NCBI GenBank assembly: GCA_030710605.1
Contig: CP092882.1
Span: 372,001-436,000 of the forward strand
Length of the DNA: 64,000 nt
Reading direction: 5' to 3'
Origin: Cordylochernes scorpioides
Lineage: Eukaryota; Arthropoda; Arachnida; Pseudoscorpiones; Chernetidae
In this document: positions 1 to 9,177 of the stretch, in pieces
Numbering within the stretch: position 1 is the first letter of the stretch
Layout: the number at the start of each line of letters is the position of its first letter
The notes under the pieces: model-generated
What the model saw: only the letters and a program-made list of their open reading frames with translations
Databases searched by the model: none
Told to the model about the DNA's origin: nothing
Program-made: the position numbers and the translations under genes

Positions 1-549
1 TTTCTGCTCAACTCCAAGGAAGCATGCTGTTGAGGGTATTTTCACCTTCTGAAATTCTTCCTGGACAATTCTTCTTATCATAGAGGGAAGATCCTCCTCC
101 TCGTAAGCCACGAGAGCCACATTTGGGAGCCTTTCGAATTTCCTAGCAGTTATTCGTCGTTTTTTCATCAACTCTATTTTCCGGCATTCCTTTAGGAACT
201 GATCCACTTTTTCAACGTCTTTAGCGATCAGTATCTGATAGATGTCCTCCGCTATTCCCTTCATCAAATGTCCTAACTTTGTTTCATCGTCCATCAGAGG
301 ATTGGCCAATTGACACAGGTATAGCACATCTTGAATGTATGACTCGGATGATTCACTGGATTTCTGTGCTCTTGTCTTCAGAATGATCTCAGCTTTCTTC
401 ATTTCTTCCTCCTGTTCTCCGAAGGTTTCACCCAAAGCCTTCTGAAACACTTCCCAGGATGTCAGTAGGTCCTCATTATTCTCGTACCATTGTCGGGCTG
501 TTCCGGCCAGGAAAAATATGACATTGGCCAAACACATAGAATCGTCCCA
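1..549 (-). pseudogene. Ty3/gypsy-type Gag fragment (partial, runs off window)
   Basis: Reading the minus strand from about 549 down to base 1 gives one uninterrupted frame of about 180 codons, closed upstream by an in-frame TGA at 550-552 and left open at the window edge. The frame contains a retrotransposon Gag core: a start resembling MCLANVIFFLAGTARQWYEN, then SWEVFQKAL, then ESYIQDVLYLCQLANPLM and HLMKGIAEDIYQ, then a lysine/arginine-rich helix and DLPSMIRRIVQEEFQ. Gag packages the element RNA into cytoplasmic particles. The wording matches what I recall of spider and tick gypsy Gags, which is my main hint of a chelicerate host. No LTR, protease or polymerase is visible on this side; any remainder would lie before base 1. 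First in-frame Met is at 537. Confidence 0.72.
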
Positions 550-564
550 TCACGCGAACAGTAG

Positions 565-780
565 TTTTCTATTGAAAGTTTATTCTGCTTGAGACGAGTA
601 GAAGAAAAGAAATAGCTGTGTGTCATTTCGGTAACAGCATTGTCACCATCATCAGACAAAAGAATAAAAATAAAATAAAATCATTTTATTCTTTTGTCTG
701 ATGATGGTGACAATGCTGTTAACTGAAACGTCACACACTAATAAATTATTTGGATTAGGTCTTATTTTCTTTTATTATAA
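565..780. repeat. Penelope-type end, head-to-head pair with hammerhead-like hairpins
   Basis: Two inverted copies of one motif face each other: minus strand 655 to 626 and plus strand 698 to 728. Each has CTGATGA, then a hairpin of about seven pairs with a short loop, then GAAA. In the minus copy the hairpin arms are GGTGACA and TGTTACC. Order and spacing match a hammerhead ribozyme core (CUGANGA, stem II, GAAA). Hammerheads are known in the terminal repeats of Penelope-like retroelements; assignment to that class is inference. Helices I and III were not verified. The flank 735-780 recurs near 29375-29430. Confidence 0.5.
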
Positions 781-964
781 TCTATAATCCAAATTGTGTT
801 TTATCATTATAAACATACTAAAAACTTATATGTTAATTATCGGACAAATAAGAAAATAAAACCTTTAAAAGCACAAAAGTTTCTTTTTACATATAAATCA
901 ACTTATATGTGAATCATTGCTTATTAGTATTGATTATAAATAAATCTTAAAACAGCAATTTAAA

Positions 965-1226
965 TACACCTATCCCCCGATTTACACGGTACTTGTTTTA
1001 CACGGTTTTCCAAATAAGTTTTTTTTTTTTATCGCACTATACTAAATGCTACTGTGATTGAACACATGCGCTGTGTACACATCTCACGAGGAATCCCGAG
1101 CTTATGTGCTGACTACATATTTTAACCTGTCAATGCATTTTATTTTTATTTCTGTATACACCTATCCCCCGATTTACATGTTTTTCTCAGCAACGTATCT
1201 ACCGTGTAAATCGGGGGATAGGTGTA
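965..1226. mobile_element. MITE family D (TACACCTATCCCCC ends), copy 1
   Basis: The copy begins TACACCTATCCCCCGATTTA and ends with its reverse complement. One end is a palindrome of about 70 bp (near 1157-1226), the other a single inverted repeat followed by repeats of the CGTGTAAA type. The body between is shared with copies at 12584, 17438, 46248 and 59674. TA at each end and repeated subterminal motifs suggest a pogo/Tigger-like non-autonomous element; no transposase is present. Confidence 0.75.
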
Positions 1227-1819
1227 CTTTTATTTTAACAATAAATTCCTAAATCTTTTATTTTAATTTGAACAAATCCCCGGCATCCACTACCATGACA
1301 ATATAACTAACCACAATTAGGATTATAGATTAAAAACACAAGGTAACTCATCTTCATAAACCTGTTGTATTATTTAATTAATACTATGCATTTAATAAAT
1401 AAGACAGCTTAGGGAGCCTATGGACATGAGACTGTTTATAGGAGTTTATAAGAGTTGTTTTCCATTACAGTAAAGGGTCAAATGGTGTTTGATTTCTGAA
1501 AAATCTGAGATGGAAGCAATTTGTTCGAAAGATATGCAAATCTAGAGTTCCCTAAAAGTTTTACATTCATCCGTACATCTTTTCCTAATGTATTTTATAA
1601 GTTTCATGCCTTGAAGTTATGCTCTAGGTTGCATTAATGAGAATCACTCAAGTCACATTTGCATAAGGTAGTGAACAAATTTACATATGGTTCTTTTTAA
1701 AGGGTTTGGAAAATGTGTAAAGTAGAACCTTTATGAGAGGATACAGTACACATCTCTACAACCTTTTTTTACTTTTTAGCAACTCTCTGGTAAGTGGAGT
1801 ACACCTCTAGAAGCTATAA
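1227..1819. other. AT-rich interval, no gene seen
   Basis: No convincing open frame, RNA gene or terminal repeat. The stretch around 1400-1760 loosely resembles degraded sequence near 4200-4370 and 9660-9900, so it may be an old repeat. Confidence 0.5.
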
Positions 1820-1829
1820 TCTCTATATA

Positions 1830-2571
1830 CGAGGGTGAGTAGAAAAGTAAGGTCTCCTATTTTTTTTTTCATAGAAAAACACATTTAATCACAACTTTTT
1901 ATACATCATTGGAAAGGTTGGACACTTTGCTATTTTTCTACATAGTCGCCTTGATGCTCAATCACTTTTTTCATCCTGTCAACCAACTTTGTAATTCCGG
2001 TGTTGTACCACTCTCCCGCCGCCTCTTTGAGCCACTTGTCGACCCACCTGGCGGACACCTTTCTGTAGCCGAGGGTCTCAGACACAATCTTGTGCACGGA
2101 GAAGTGGCTGCAATCTTCATTCAGACCATCCTCGATCTCTTCAAGGGTTATCCGCCGGTTTGTGCGCACCATTTCTTCGATTCGAGCCACGGTTGATTCC
2201 GGCAAACTCGGCCGCCCAGACCGCTGTTCATCGTGGACGTTTATCCGCCCCTCGTTAAACCCCCGGCACCATTTCCGCACATTTTTGATGTCCATGCACT
2301 TCTCCGTGCACAAGATTGTGTCTGAGACCCTCGGGTACAGAAAGGTGTCCGCCAGGTGGGTCGACAAGTGGCTCAAAGAGGCGGCGGGAGAGTGGTACAA
2401 CACCGGAATTACAAAGTTGGTTGACAGGATGAAAAAAGTGATTGAGCATCAAGGCGACTATGTAGAAAAATAGCAAAGTGTCCAACCTTTCCAATGATGT
2501 ATAAAAAGTTGTGATTAAATGTGTTTTTCTATGGAAAAAAAAAGAAGACCTTACTTTTCTACTCACCCTCG
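1830..2571 (-). mobile_element. Fold-back mariner, inserted at TA
   Basis: TA dinucleotides flank the element (1828-1829 and 2572-2573) and both ends begin CGAGGGTGAGTAGAAAAGTA. The two arms (1830-2106 and 2297-2571) are nearly identical inverted copies of about 276 bp, far longer than normal mariner terminal repeats. Each arm carries the coding end of the transposase, stopping after GDYVEK. The 190-bp centre keeps the N-terminal helix-turn-helix region (VRKWCRGFNEGR, RSGRPSLP). The catalytic DDD domain is missing: SARWV is joined directly to DKWLKE. It cannot encode a working transposase but keeps both ends. Confidence 0.88.
1930..2403 (-). pseudogene. Mariner transposase remnant, catalytic domain deleted
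   Basis: Mariner transposase binds the terminal repeats through an N-terminal HTH and cuts at TA with a DD34D catalytic domain. Here the first ~30 codons of the open frame are antisense of the duplicated right arm. The true N-terminal region starts near codon 35 (CMDIKNVRKWCRGF). It continues through the linker RSGRPSLPESTVARIEEM and the second HTH to SARWV, then jumps to the C-terminal tail (KLVDRMKKVIEHQGDYVEK). The whole catalytic core is absent, so this is a dead product of an internal deletion plus inverted duplication. Confidence 0.8.
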
Positions 2572-2790
2572 TATATAAAAGTCAATGTCTGTCTGTTTCG
2601 CGATAAACTCAAAAACTACTGAACCAATTGGTACCAAATTTTGCATGTCGCTTTTTATAAACCTAAGGAAAATTTTCGGCTACATTTTGATTAGTATTTT
2701 TGGCTATTTCTTTTTTCATTTGAAGAACTTTTTTTTTACGCGGAGTAATCCGGAATGGAATGAATACCCAAATATGGCCATTTTTTATAA

Positions 2791-2852
2791 GCATCGGTGG
2801 TTCAGTGGTAGAATGCTCGCCTGCCACGCGGGTTCGATTCCCGGCCGATGCA
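2791..2852 (+). pseudogene. tRNA-Gly(GCC) pseudogene with internal deletion
   Basis: It starts GCATCGGTGGTTCAGTGGTA and ends with the matching acceptor arm CCGATGCA, followed by a T-run Pol III terminator. A-box, GCC anticodon and B-box (GGTTCGATTCC) are present. Length is 62 nt against about 71 for this tRNA. By comparison with the usual tRNA-Gly, nine bases of the variable loop and 5' T-stem are gone, bounded by GGG on both sides, so anticodon stem and T-stem compete for the same G-run. Pol III may still transcribe it, but the cloverleaf is broken. It lies inside Helitron copy 1. Confidence 0.8.
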
Positions 2853-3274
2853 TTTTTTTTTTACAATTTTTAAAACTCATTTATATTATATATAATATAA
2901 ATATATATTATTATATCAACTATATTAATTAAATCAAATACCTAAACACTAATATAATACAATTTTTGCCATCACACAGACTTTTTTCCTGTAGTTTATG
3001 TGTTACTTCTGTATTGCTATTCTATGGCACTTCTAATATTTATTATTGATGTACTTTCAGTATTAAGGAAATTGCAATAGGGGGAATTCTCGGGCGAAGC
3101 CGGGTCATACGTCTAGTACAATATAAAGTTGAAGAAGAAGATAATTATGTACCGAAAGTGCATATCTCCCTTTTACAATGTATTAAAATATTGAAAAAAA
3201 AAGTTATCACCCCAGTATGAAAGATAGAGTTGGTCATAACGAATGAGCCAACAATATCAGTTTTTTAACTATTT

Positions 3275-3599
3275 GATTACTTTTTTTGCTTATCCCTAGT
3301 ACACGTGGTACAGGCCATGATAATCATGGTGGGTAGAAGTAAGCGACTGCATTTACTGTAAGCGCACCACATGTCTACACATGTGAAGCAGTTCGACTTT
3401 GCACTTACAAATGTGCCAGAGCCCTGTTTGGTTACATGCACTTGCTGGTGGGGTTGGACTTTTGCAAGAATCGGGGGGCCATTGGAGCATTTTTTTTTTT
3501 TAACATAAAAAAGCGCTTAATGCGGGAATCGAACCCGGGTCGTAGTGGTAGAAAACCAATGGTTTAGACCATCCTTCCACCGACCCCCGATTACTTTTT
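3275..3599 (-). mobile_element. SINE1 (tRNA-derived) with 11-bp target duplication
   Basis: Direct repeats GATTACTTTTT flank the copy at 3275-3285 and 3589-3599. In minus orientation it begins with a tRNA-like head (GGTCGGTGGAAGGATGG, B-box GGGTTCGATTCCC). The body holds a conserved block ending near ATGATTATCATGG...ACTAGGGATAAGC and an A-rich tail. It is the best-delimited copy of a family seen again at 13711, 29819, 38818, 39443, 44651, 48880 and 50329. Mobilised by a LINE in trans. Confidence 0.88.
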
Positions 3600-3720
3600 A
3601 AAAGGGAGAAATGTCACTTTTAGTAGATGAATATCACCATCCTACAATTTTTTTATTATTCTAGCTTAAATACCTTTTTGGCCCATTTCATAACTCCCCT
3701 ATATTATGTAATTAAAGCTG

Positions 3721-4168
3721 CCCCTATACCAGTGTTGGGCAAATATTAATTAAAATGATTTATTAAAGATTAACAATTGATTAATTGTTAATTGTAATTT
3801 TCACAATTAACAATTAATTAATTGTTAATCTTTAATAAATCATTTTAATTAATATTTGCCCAACACTGTCTACCAGGCCGCTCTAATATTCCATTGGACT
3901 GTGTTTTTTTTTTGTTTTGTTTTGTTTTTGTCTATCAGTGTTGGGCATTAAAAAATTATTTTTCAATTAAATTGTTAATTGACTAAGAAATTAATTGCTA
4001 ATAAATTAATTGCAATTAAATCAATTGCAATTAATCTTTAAATTGCAATTTGCAATTAAATTAATTGCAATTGATTTAATTGCAATTAATTTATTAGCAA
4101 TTAATTTCTTAGTCAATTAACAATTTAATTGAAAAATAATTTTTTAATGCCCAACACTGCCCCTATAC
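3721..4168. mobile_element. Compound pair of CAGTG-ended MITEs with one outer 9-bp repeat
   Basis: Unit 1 (3730-3868, 139 bp) and unit 2 (3936-4159, 224 bp) both begin CAGTGTTGGGCA and end with its reverse complement. Both are almost wholly palindromic AT-rich sequence. They are separated by 67 bp that resembles MITE family C. The direct repeat CCCCTATAC occurs once outside unit 1 (3721-3729) and once outside unit 2 (4160-4168). Neither unit has its own pair of flanking repeats. The terminal sequence looks hAT-like, but hAT duplications are usually 8 bp; 9 bp would suit Mutator. Confidence 0.78.
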
Positions 4169-4386
4169 TGATGAGAGCCAAAACTCAAAACCATGGTACA
4201 CAGATTGGATTTTTGTTGAATTTTCTCAAACAGGTGTTGTGTGGTTAATTCATTATCACCAACTCTACATTTTATACCGAGATGATAACCCAAAATGCAT
4301 TGTTTCACTATTTAAATGCATTTTAAAAGAGAGAGGTGTCACTTTTAGTAAATGATTATCATTCTCCTGCAACTTAATTGTATATA
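4169..4386. other. Degraded repeat-like interval
   Basis: Phrases such as AGAGAGAGGTGTCACTTTTA and the TGCATTGTTT block recur in diverged form near 3600-3650 and 9830-9880, so this is probably an old, unclassified repeat. Confidence 0.35.
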
Positions 4387-5968
4387 CAGTATAACCTTAT
4401 TAATTCGACACACGCAAATTCGACACTCTACCTTAATTCGACCATATTCTGATGTCCTGACCTCCGGCCTATCAAATAACAAACCTTAATTCGACAGTAT
4501 CGATAATAGGACAGTTCCAATAGTTTGACCGTTTTAAAATTCAAATTCCGACAGATGAATGTTTTTTTACATACAACTTTACCGCTAAAATGGTATTACG
4601 GCGGTGGCAATCGGCGGGCGCCGATACGATCGCGCCTGCGCACTTTTGGTTTCTGTTAGTTTAAGTTTCACTTTGCAGTGCCGTTGCGCAATGTTGCGAG
4701 TGTTATTGGTTTTTTTTTTTGTGTTTTTTACGCTGGAATTTAGACATCGTGCGCTAATTAATAATATTATTTTCTTTTTAATTTTCAGCATTGGAATATT
4801 TTAGTTATTTTTAAATTTACAAATAATTTCATCTATATATATAAAAATGAATGTATGAGTGTGTGTCCTTTATGCCTGACCAAACCACTCATTGGAACGC
4901 CATGAAACTTTGGGAAGTTATTTAGTATAGTACTGGGAAGGTTTCTAGCAAATAAAATTTTTTAAATAACTTTTCGCCTAAAAATAATCAAGATAAATAT
5001 TCTAATTTATCTGTTATAATTCAACAATCTGCTCTAAATATTATCATGATGATACGATGATTTTGTAATGTAGAAAATTAGGAAAGACAAAATTCAGGAT
5101 GACACGGCAATTTATTTGAGACAAGAATAATGATACAATTCCAAGGCAAGATACTATTTCTTTAACTTCCAATTACCGAGGGAACCAATTAATATTGATT
5201 TTATTCAACTTATCGAGTATTTTTCAAGGGACCGGGAAAAATGTTCACTTTATCGAGAGATTCGTTAGACAAACCTTTACTCGGGTAAAACCTGGGCGAA
5301 GCCGGGTACATCGGCTAGTTTTAAATAAATAAATCTTCATAAAATGTTGCCACAATGATTATGATAACATTTTATTTCAATATTCCATTTCCGTGTTATT
5401 ATAAAAGCTTTAAACACAAAATCAATAACACCTGCAGCAGCAGTGGATGCCTTTAATACAATACAAGCTATTTGTTATTTAAAAGACATTTCAGAGGAAG
5501 AAAGGCATGCATGTTTTTTTTTAAATAGATCATCTGGAATACATCCTGAATAGCATTTCAGTGCAAAAATGACACTATAAAGGAATTTTTAAAAAGATCT
5601 TCATGATTATTTTTAAATATTATTTTTAAATTTTCTTTTTATTTTCCATATTTATTTCCTTTCAACTGCTATATTCTTCAATTAAAATAAAATATTATTT
5701 GTAATTATTTATGTTTCTAAAATATGTATTAATGTCATTTTGTCCTTGATACTAAAAGTTAATCATGAAAATAAAAAAATAAATACTAAAAAGGACACAC
5801 ACAATGGTTTCAATTAATATCATTAATTTATATTACAAAGCAATTTTTAAAAAATATTATTTTAGCGAGTTAGATGATTAGCTAATCATCTAACCTTAAT
5901 TCAACACTTCCTTTAATTCAACCGAAAGCTCTGTTCCCTTGGGGTGTTGAATTAAAGAGGTTCGACTG
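4387..5968. mobile_element. Tigger/pogo-like element 2, with a Helitron nested inside
   Basis: The ends are inverted: CAGTATAACCTTATTAATTC at 4387 and, on the other strand, CAGTCGAACCTCTTTAATTC from 5968, both next to TA. Motifs of the AATTCGAC type repeat just inside the ends, as in Tigger elements. A CpG-rich patch (about 4595-4715) is the only GC-rich part and may be a remnant of the element's promoter region. No transposase frame survives. Helitron copy 2 (4832-5318) interrupts it and is therefore younger. Confidence 0.65.
4832..5318 (+). mobile_element. Non-autonomous Helitron, copy 2 (intact ends)
   Basis: A|TC at 4831-4833 is followed by TATATATATAAAAATGAATG. The 3' end carries the hairpin CCTGGGCGAAGCCGGG and ends CTAG|T at 5315-5319. 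There is no coding. It shares its body with copies at 15399 and 19633 (opposite strand), including a block around GTCATCCTGAATTTTGTC (in the other orientation), so this 487-bp form is the best local consensus. Confidence 0.78.
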
Positions 5969-6419
5969 TATGCAAATATTTGAAAAATTTTGTTAATTAA
6001 TTTGAAACTATATTATTGGACAACTTTAAAACCATAAGACCGAACAGCTACTGTGACCAATCAGTGGTCTCTGCAATGACGGAAACAGCATGACCATGAA
6101 GGATACTCGGAGAATTAACCCTTTGCTGTTACAAACCTCATCATTTCCCAAAGACAACTAGTGTGCACAAGCTTGAATGTCATATCTATAAATTAAAATG
6201 TAATTGATACTCTTGTAGTACACGAATATGTATAAAAATTACTATTTTTATATATCTTCACAATATAAAACATACAATGAGATTTTATCTGTCAACGCGA
6301 CTTTGTCAATTACGTTTTGTAAATGCAATTTACATGTCTAAGCATCATTTAAGAAATTAGGCCTTTTGAATTAATTATTAAAATGTTATATGTCAAATAT
6401 TATACTACATTATATATTT
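5969..6419. other. AT-rich interval, no feature seen
   Basis: No open frame or terminal repeat. If the candidate exon at 6420-6548 is real, this stretch would lie in its first intron. Confidence 0.4.
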
Positions 6420-6548
6420 TTAAAAAGTTTGATAAATACCACGTTTTGACTTCTTATTTTTCTTCTTCCTTTTCTTTTTTGCAGCCGAAATTGGCTCAGG
6501 ATTCTCTTCTTCCTCTTTATCGGGAATTTCGATATCTAAATCTGACAT
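6420..6548 (-). CDS. Candidate first coding exon, acidic then lysine-rich (host gene?)
   Basis: Minus-strand ATG at 6548 in an AAAATG context opens a 42-codon frame: an acidic start (MSDLDIEIPDKEEEENPEP) then a polybasic tract (AAKKKRKKKNKKSKR), then TAA. The basic tract is followed by G|GTATTT, a possible phase-1 donor, in which case the last five or so codons are intron. An acidic segment followed by a K-rich block is the layout of the N-terminus of methionine aminopeptidase 2, a ribosome-associated enzyme that removes initiator Met, but other K-rich proteins fit. No further exon was recognised at lower coordinates. The sequence is unique in the window, unlike its surroundings. Confidence 0.33.
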   Translation of the reverse strand: MSDLDIEIPDKEEEENPEPISAAKKKRKKKNKKSKRGIYQTF

Positions 6549-7036
6549 TTTAGTTTTCTGTTTAATTTCTCTTTAAAATATCAGAATATCTTTTCACACG
6601 AAGTATATAATAAAAGTCAAATTGAAATAGTAAACAAACTTTTTTTGATTACTATTCCTTTCCTAATGAAGCGCTTAAAATATCAATAAATATATTTCAG
6701 AAAAATATACATGTACATTTTTGAAAAACATATAATAAAAGATTCATTTTAATTTTTCATAACTCAATTTGGAGGATTTTATTTAAAATATATAATATAT
6801 TTATCAATTATCATATAAATCATTAATAAATAAAAGTTCATGTGAACATGGTCAGGATATGCCTTTTTTGATTTTAATAAATAATTGTGTCGATGTGTAA
6901 CATTGTGTATAATTTAATCACTATTTTTCTCTCTCTCTCGACACCAACCTAAGGTCTCTAATCCAATAGTTTTGATTAGTTTTATAGATACTCAATATTC
7001 TAAAGTGAAATTATTATTTGTATTCATTATATGATA
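6549..7036. other. AT-rich interval; possible 5' flank of the candidate exon
   Basis: Mostly A/T runs and a short CT tract near 6930. A fragment at about 6839-6890 resembles the inner part of MITE family E (GGTCAGGATATGCCTT). No clear promoter motif. Confidence 0.35.
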
Positions 7037-9177
7037 CAGTCTACTCTCGTTATAACGCCACCATCCGGATTTTGCAAAAAAAAGCGGCGTAAGGCGAGGG
7101 TGGCGTTGTATCGAACACGTTTAAAATGTGAAATTTAAAGATACAATAAATTATTTATAATAATTACTAAAAATAACTTATACCCTAAGTCAATATATAG
7201 AATGCCGGCATTAATTAATTAATATGACAAATAGGAATAATTAATTTATAATTTATTCATAAAAAAAGTAATTACATTTTCTTGAAGAAGTCTGTGATCC
7301 CAACTTGTCTTTTCTCTCCCTAACTTATGGCATAGACACGGCGTAACAAATCCGCAGATAGATTGACGTCGTCAGATGTTGCTCTCTTGGAGTGCTCAAG
7401 AAACAACAAAACTGTCTCAGCAGCTGTTCTGGCTTCCCTTAACGATGGTAGGCGCTGGGTCACTGTTGCATCATCATCCTCGCCAAGTTCTTCTTTCGCT
7501 GTAACAGTGGACACCAGAAAATTGTCTGTTAGCTTCATTTCCGCCTCCTGGGAATCATCAACCAGTTGAAACTCCCTTTCAGTCATCAAATTATCTGGTG
7601 TAATAGCGAAGATGTCGCGAATGCGATCGAGCAGATTTCCATAATTAAGAGGCTCAACTGCAGCAGTAGAAGTGAAGCGAATAATGCCTGTGTGATTCCA
7701 GCAGTTGCTGATGGAATCAGGGCTCACAGAATCCCAAGCCATTTTACAATAGCGCACAGCGTAATCCAGACGTAATTCTGTGGGTAGATGGGCATCCGCC
7801 AATTCCACCATTTCCTGGAGTTGAAGCTTGCGATATTGAGCCTTGAAACTTTTTATGATGCCACTATCCAGTGGTTGCAGACTGGCAGTCATATTTGGTG
7901 GAAGAAAATGTATCTTTATGTTGCTGAGACCTTCACTAGGGACGCAGTGAGACGTAGCGTTATCTAACAACAGTAGGATACGACGTCCTCAGAGACAAGC
8001 TGCTTGTTGAACTGCAGTAGCCATTCTTGAAAGATGCTAGAAGTCATCCATGCTTTGCTGTTAGATGTGTAAGTGCAGTAGAAGTGTGGACTAAAGTTTC
8101 TGAAGCATCGAGGCTTTGCCGATTTTCCAATAATCAGCAATCGCCGCTTGTCTGTTCCAGTAGAGTTGCAGCACAGTAGAACAGTGATTCGTTGCTTCAT
8201 CCTTTTGACACCACGGCAGTTTTCATCTTTGTGAACAAGTGTTCGGTCAGGAATGAGCTGAAAAAATAATCCTGTTTCGTCTGCATTGTGTATGTTAGCT
8301 GGATCATATCCGGAGTTCGCCAGCATACTGTTCAAATTTGTAAGATGTTCATCAATGATAGCTGGGGAAATCGATGCGCCTTCCCCACAGAGCCGTCGTT
8401 GCGAAATATGGAATCTCCCTTTAAATCGCTGCAGCCACCCACTGCTGTACGCGAAATATTCTGGTACGTCCAAATGCTCGCCAAGTTTTTTTGCCTTTTC
8501 TCTTAAGAGATCCTCAGTAATAATAATATTATTGGCACGCTTTTGGGTAAACCAGTTGAAGAGAGCGTCTTCCAAGTCACTAAATTTTCCGACTCTTTGT
8601 CTCTTTGAAGAACCAACAGTATAATTTTGCCACTTCTCAGCCTGAGTGAGAATATCACGGACAGTTGTTCGTGGAAGTGAGAAACGCTTTCCAATCTCAT
8701 TCTTCGACATCGTAGGGTTATTTCTTGCCAACTGGCATATCTCCTTCTTCTTTTCAATGGTGATCGACTCACGTTTACGCTTTTGGGAACTCATGATACG
8801 ACAATAAAGTTGTTGTGTTGACGTTAGCAAAGGATGAAGCGACTGTGTATGTCCCAGGAACAAGCAGGAAAAGGGTCTGCTGGCTGTTCAAACAATTTGT
8901 TATCTGTTGTGTCAACATCAAACAAAGTCCGACGCCGTTGGCGTAAAAAATGCAGACAGGAAAGGGGGAGGGGGGGGGGGGTGAGGGACGTTGTGAGCGG
9001 CGCTATAACGAGTGGTTTTTGCTACTTGGGATACGAAAAATCAGCGGCGGAAGGCGAACAGCGAGGGAGTGGCGTTATATCGAGAAAAATACATTGATGT
9101 CGATTGGGACAAAACGAAAAAGCGGCGTAAGGCGAGGGTGGCGTTATATCGAGTGGCGTTATAACGAGAGTAGACTG
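7037..9177 (-). mobile_element. Tigger (pogo superfamily) transposon, nearly complete
   Basis: Inverted ends CAGTCTACTCTCGTTATAAC are flanked by TA (7035-7036 and 9178-9179). Subterminal repeats of the AAAGCGGCGTAAGGCGAGGG type occur near both ends (7081 and 9118), as is usual for Tigger binding sites. One transposase gene on the minus strand fills most of the 2.14 kb. Ends are near-identical and the gene has only one visible frameshift, so this copy is fairly young. Confidence 0.9.
7320..8794 (-). pseudogene. Tigger transposase (CENP-B/pogo DDE), one frameshift
   Basis: I chose the start MSSQKRKRESITIEKKKEIC at 8794 rather than an ATG 69 bases upstream, because it begins the Psq/CENP-B HTH. 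Order: N-terminal HTH (about residues 1-55), CENPB-type second HTH (about 60-130), then DDE_1. The first catalytic Asp lies in NADETGLFF (8281-8307 region). The second lies in LDNATSH (about 7966) and the third in LQPLDSGIIKSF. The frame breaks between them near 7980: KQLVSE should run into RRILLLLDNA, and a single-base loss explains it. The C-terminal part then runs open to the stop at 7320-7322. Length (about 490 aa) is normal. It cuts and pastes its own DNA at TA. Confidence 0.88.

Larger units (their letters stand above)
1820..3116 (+). mobile_element. Non-autonomous Helitron, copy 1, split by a mariner
   Basis: The 5' end is A|TC at 1819-1821 followed by TCTATATA. The 3' end is a GC-rich hairpin (about 3090-3106) followed by CTAG|T at 3113-3117. 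TC...CTAG ends, a hairpin just inside the 3' end and insertion between A and T are Helitron hallmarks. A 742-bp mariner sits in the TATATA run only ten bases from the 5' end. A tRNA-Gly pseudogene lies inside the element at 2791-2852. There is no Rep/helicase coding, so it would depend on an autonomous partner. Confidence 0.7.

Noticed and set aside
2791..2852. Functional tRNA-Gly gene
   Set aside because: Nine bases of variable loop and T-stem are missing, so the cloverleaf cannot form properly.
4585..4804. Overlapping 66-68 aa frames across the CpG-rich patch
   Set aside because: Opposite-strand frames of similar length, ending in poly-T/AT sequence of a Tigger-like element; no homologous feature recognised.
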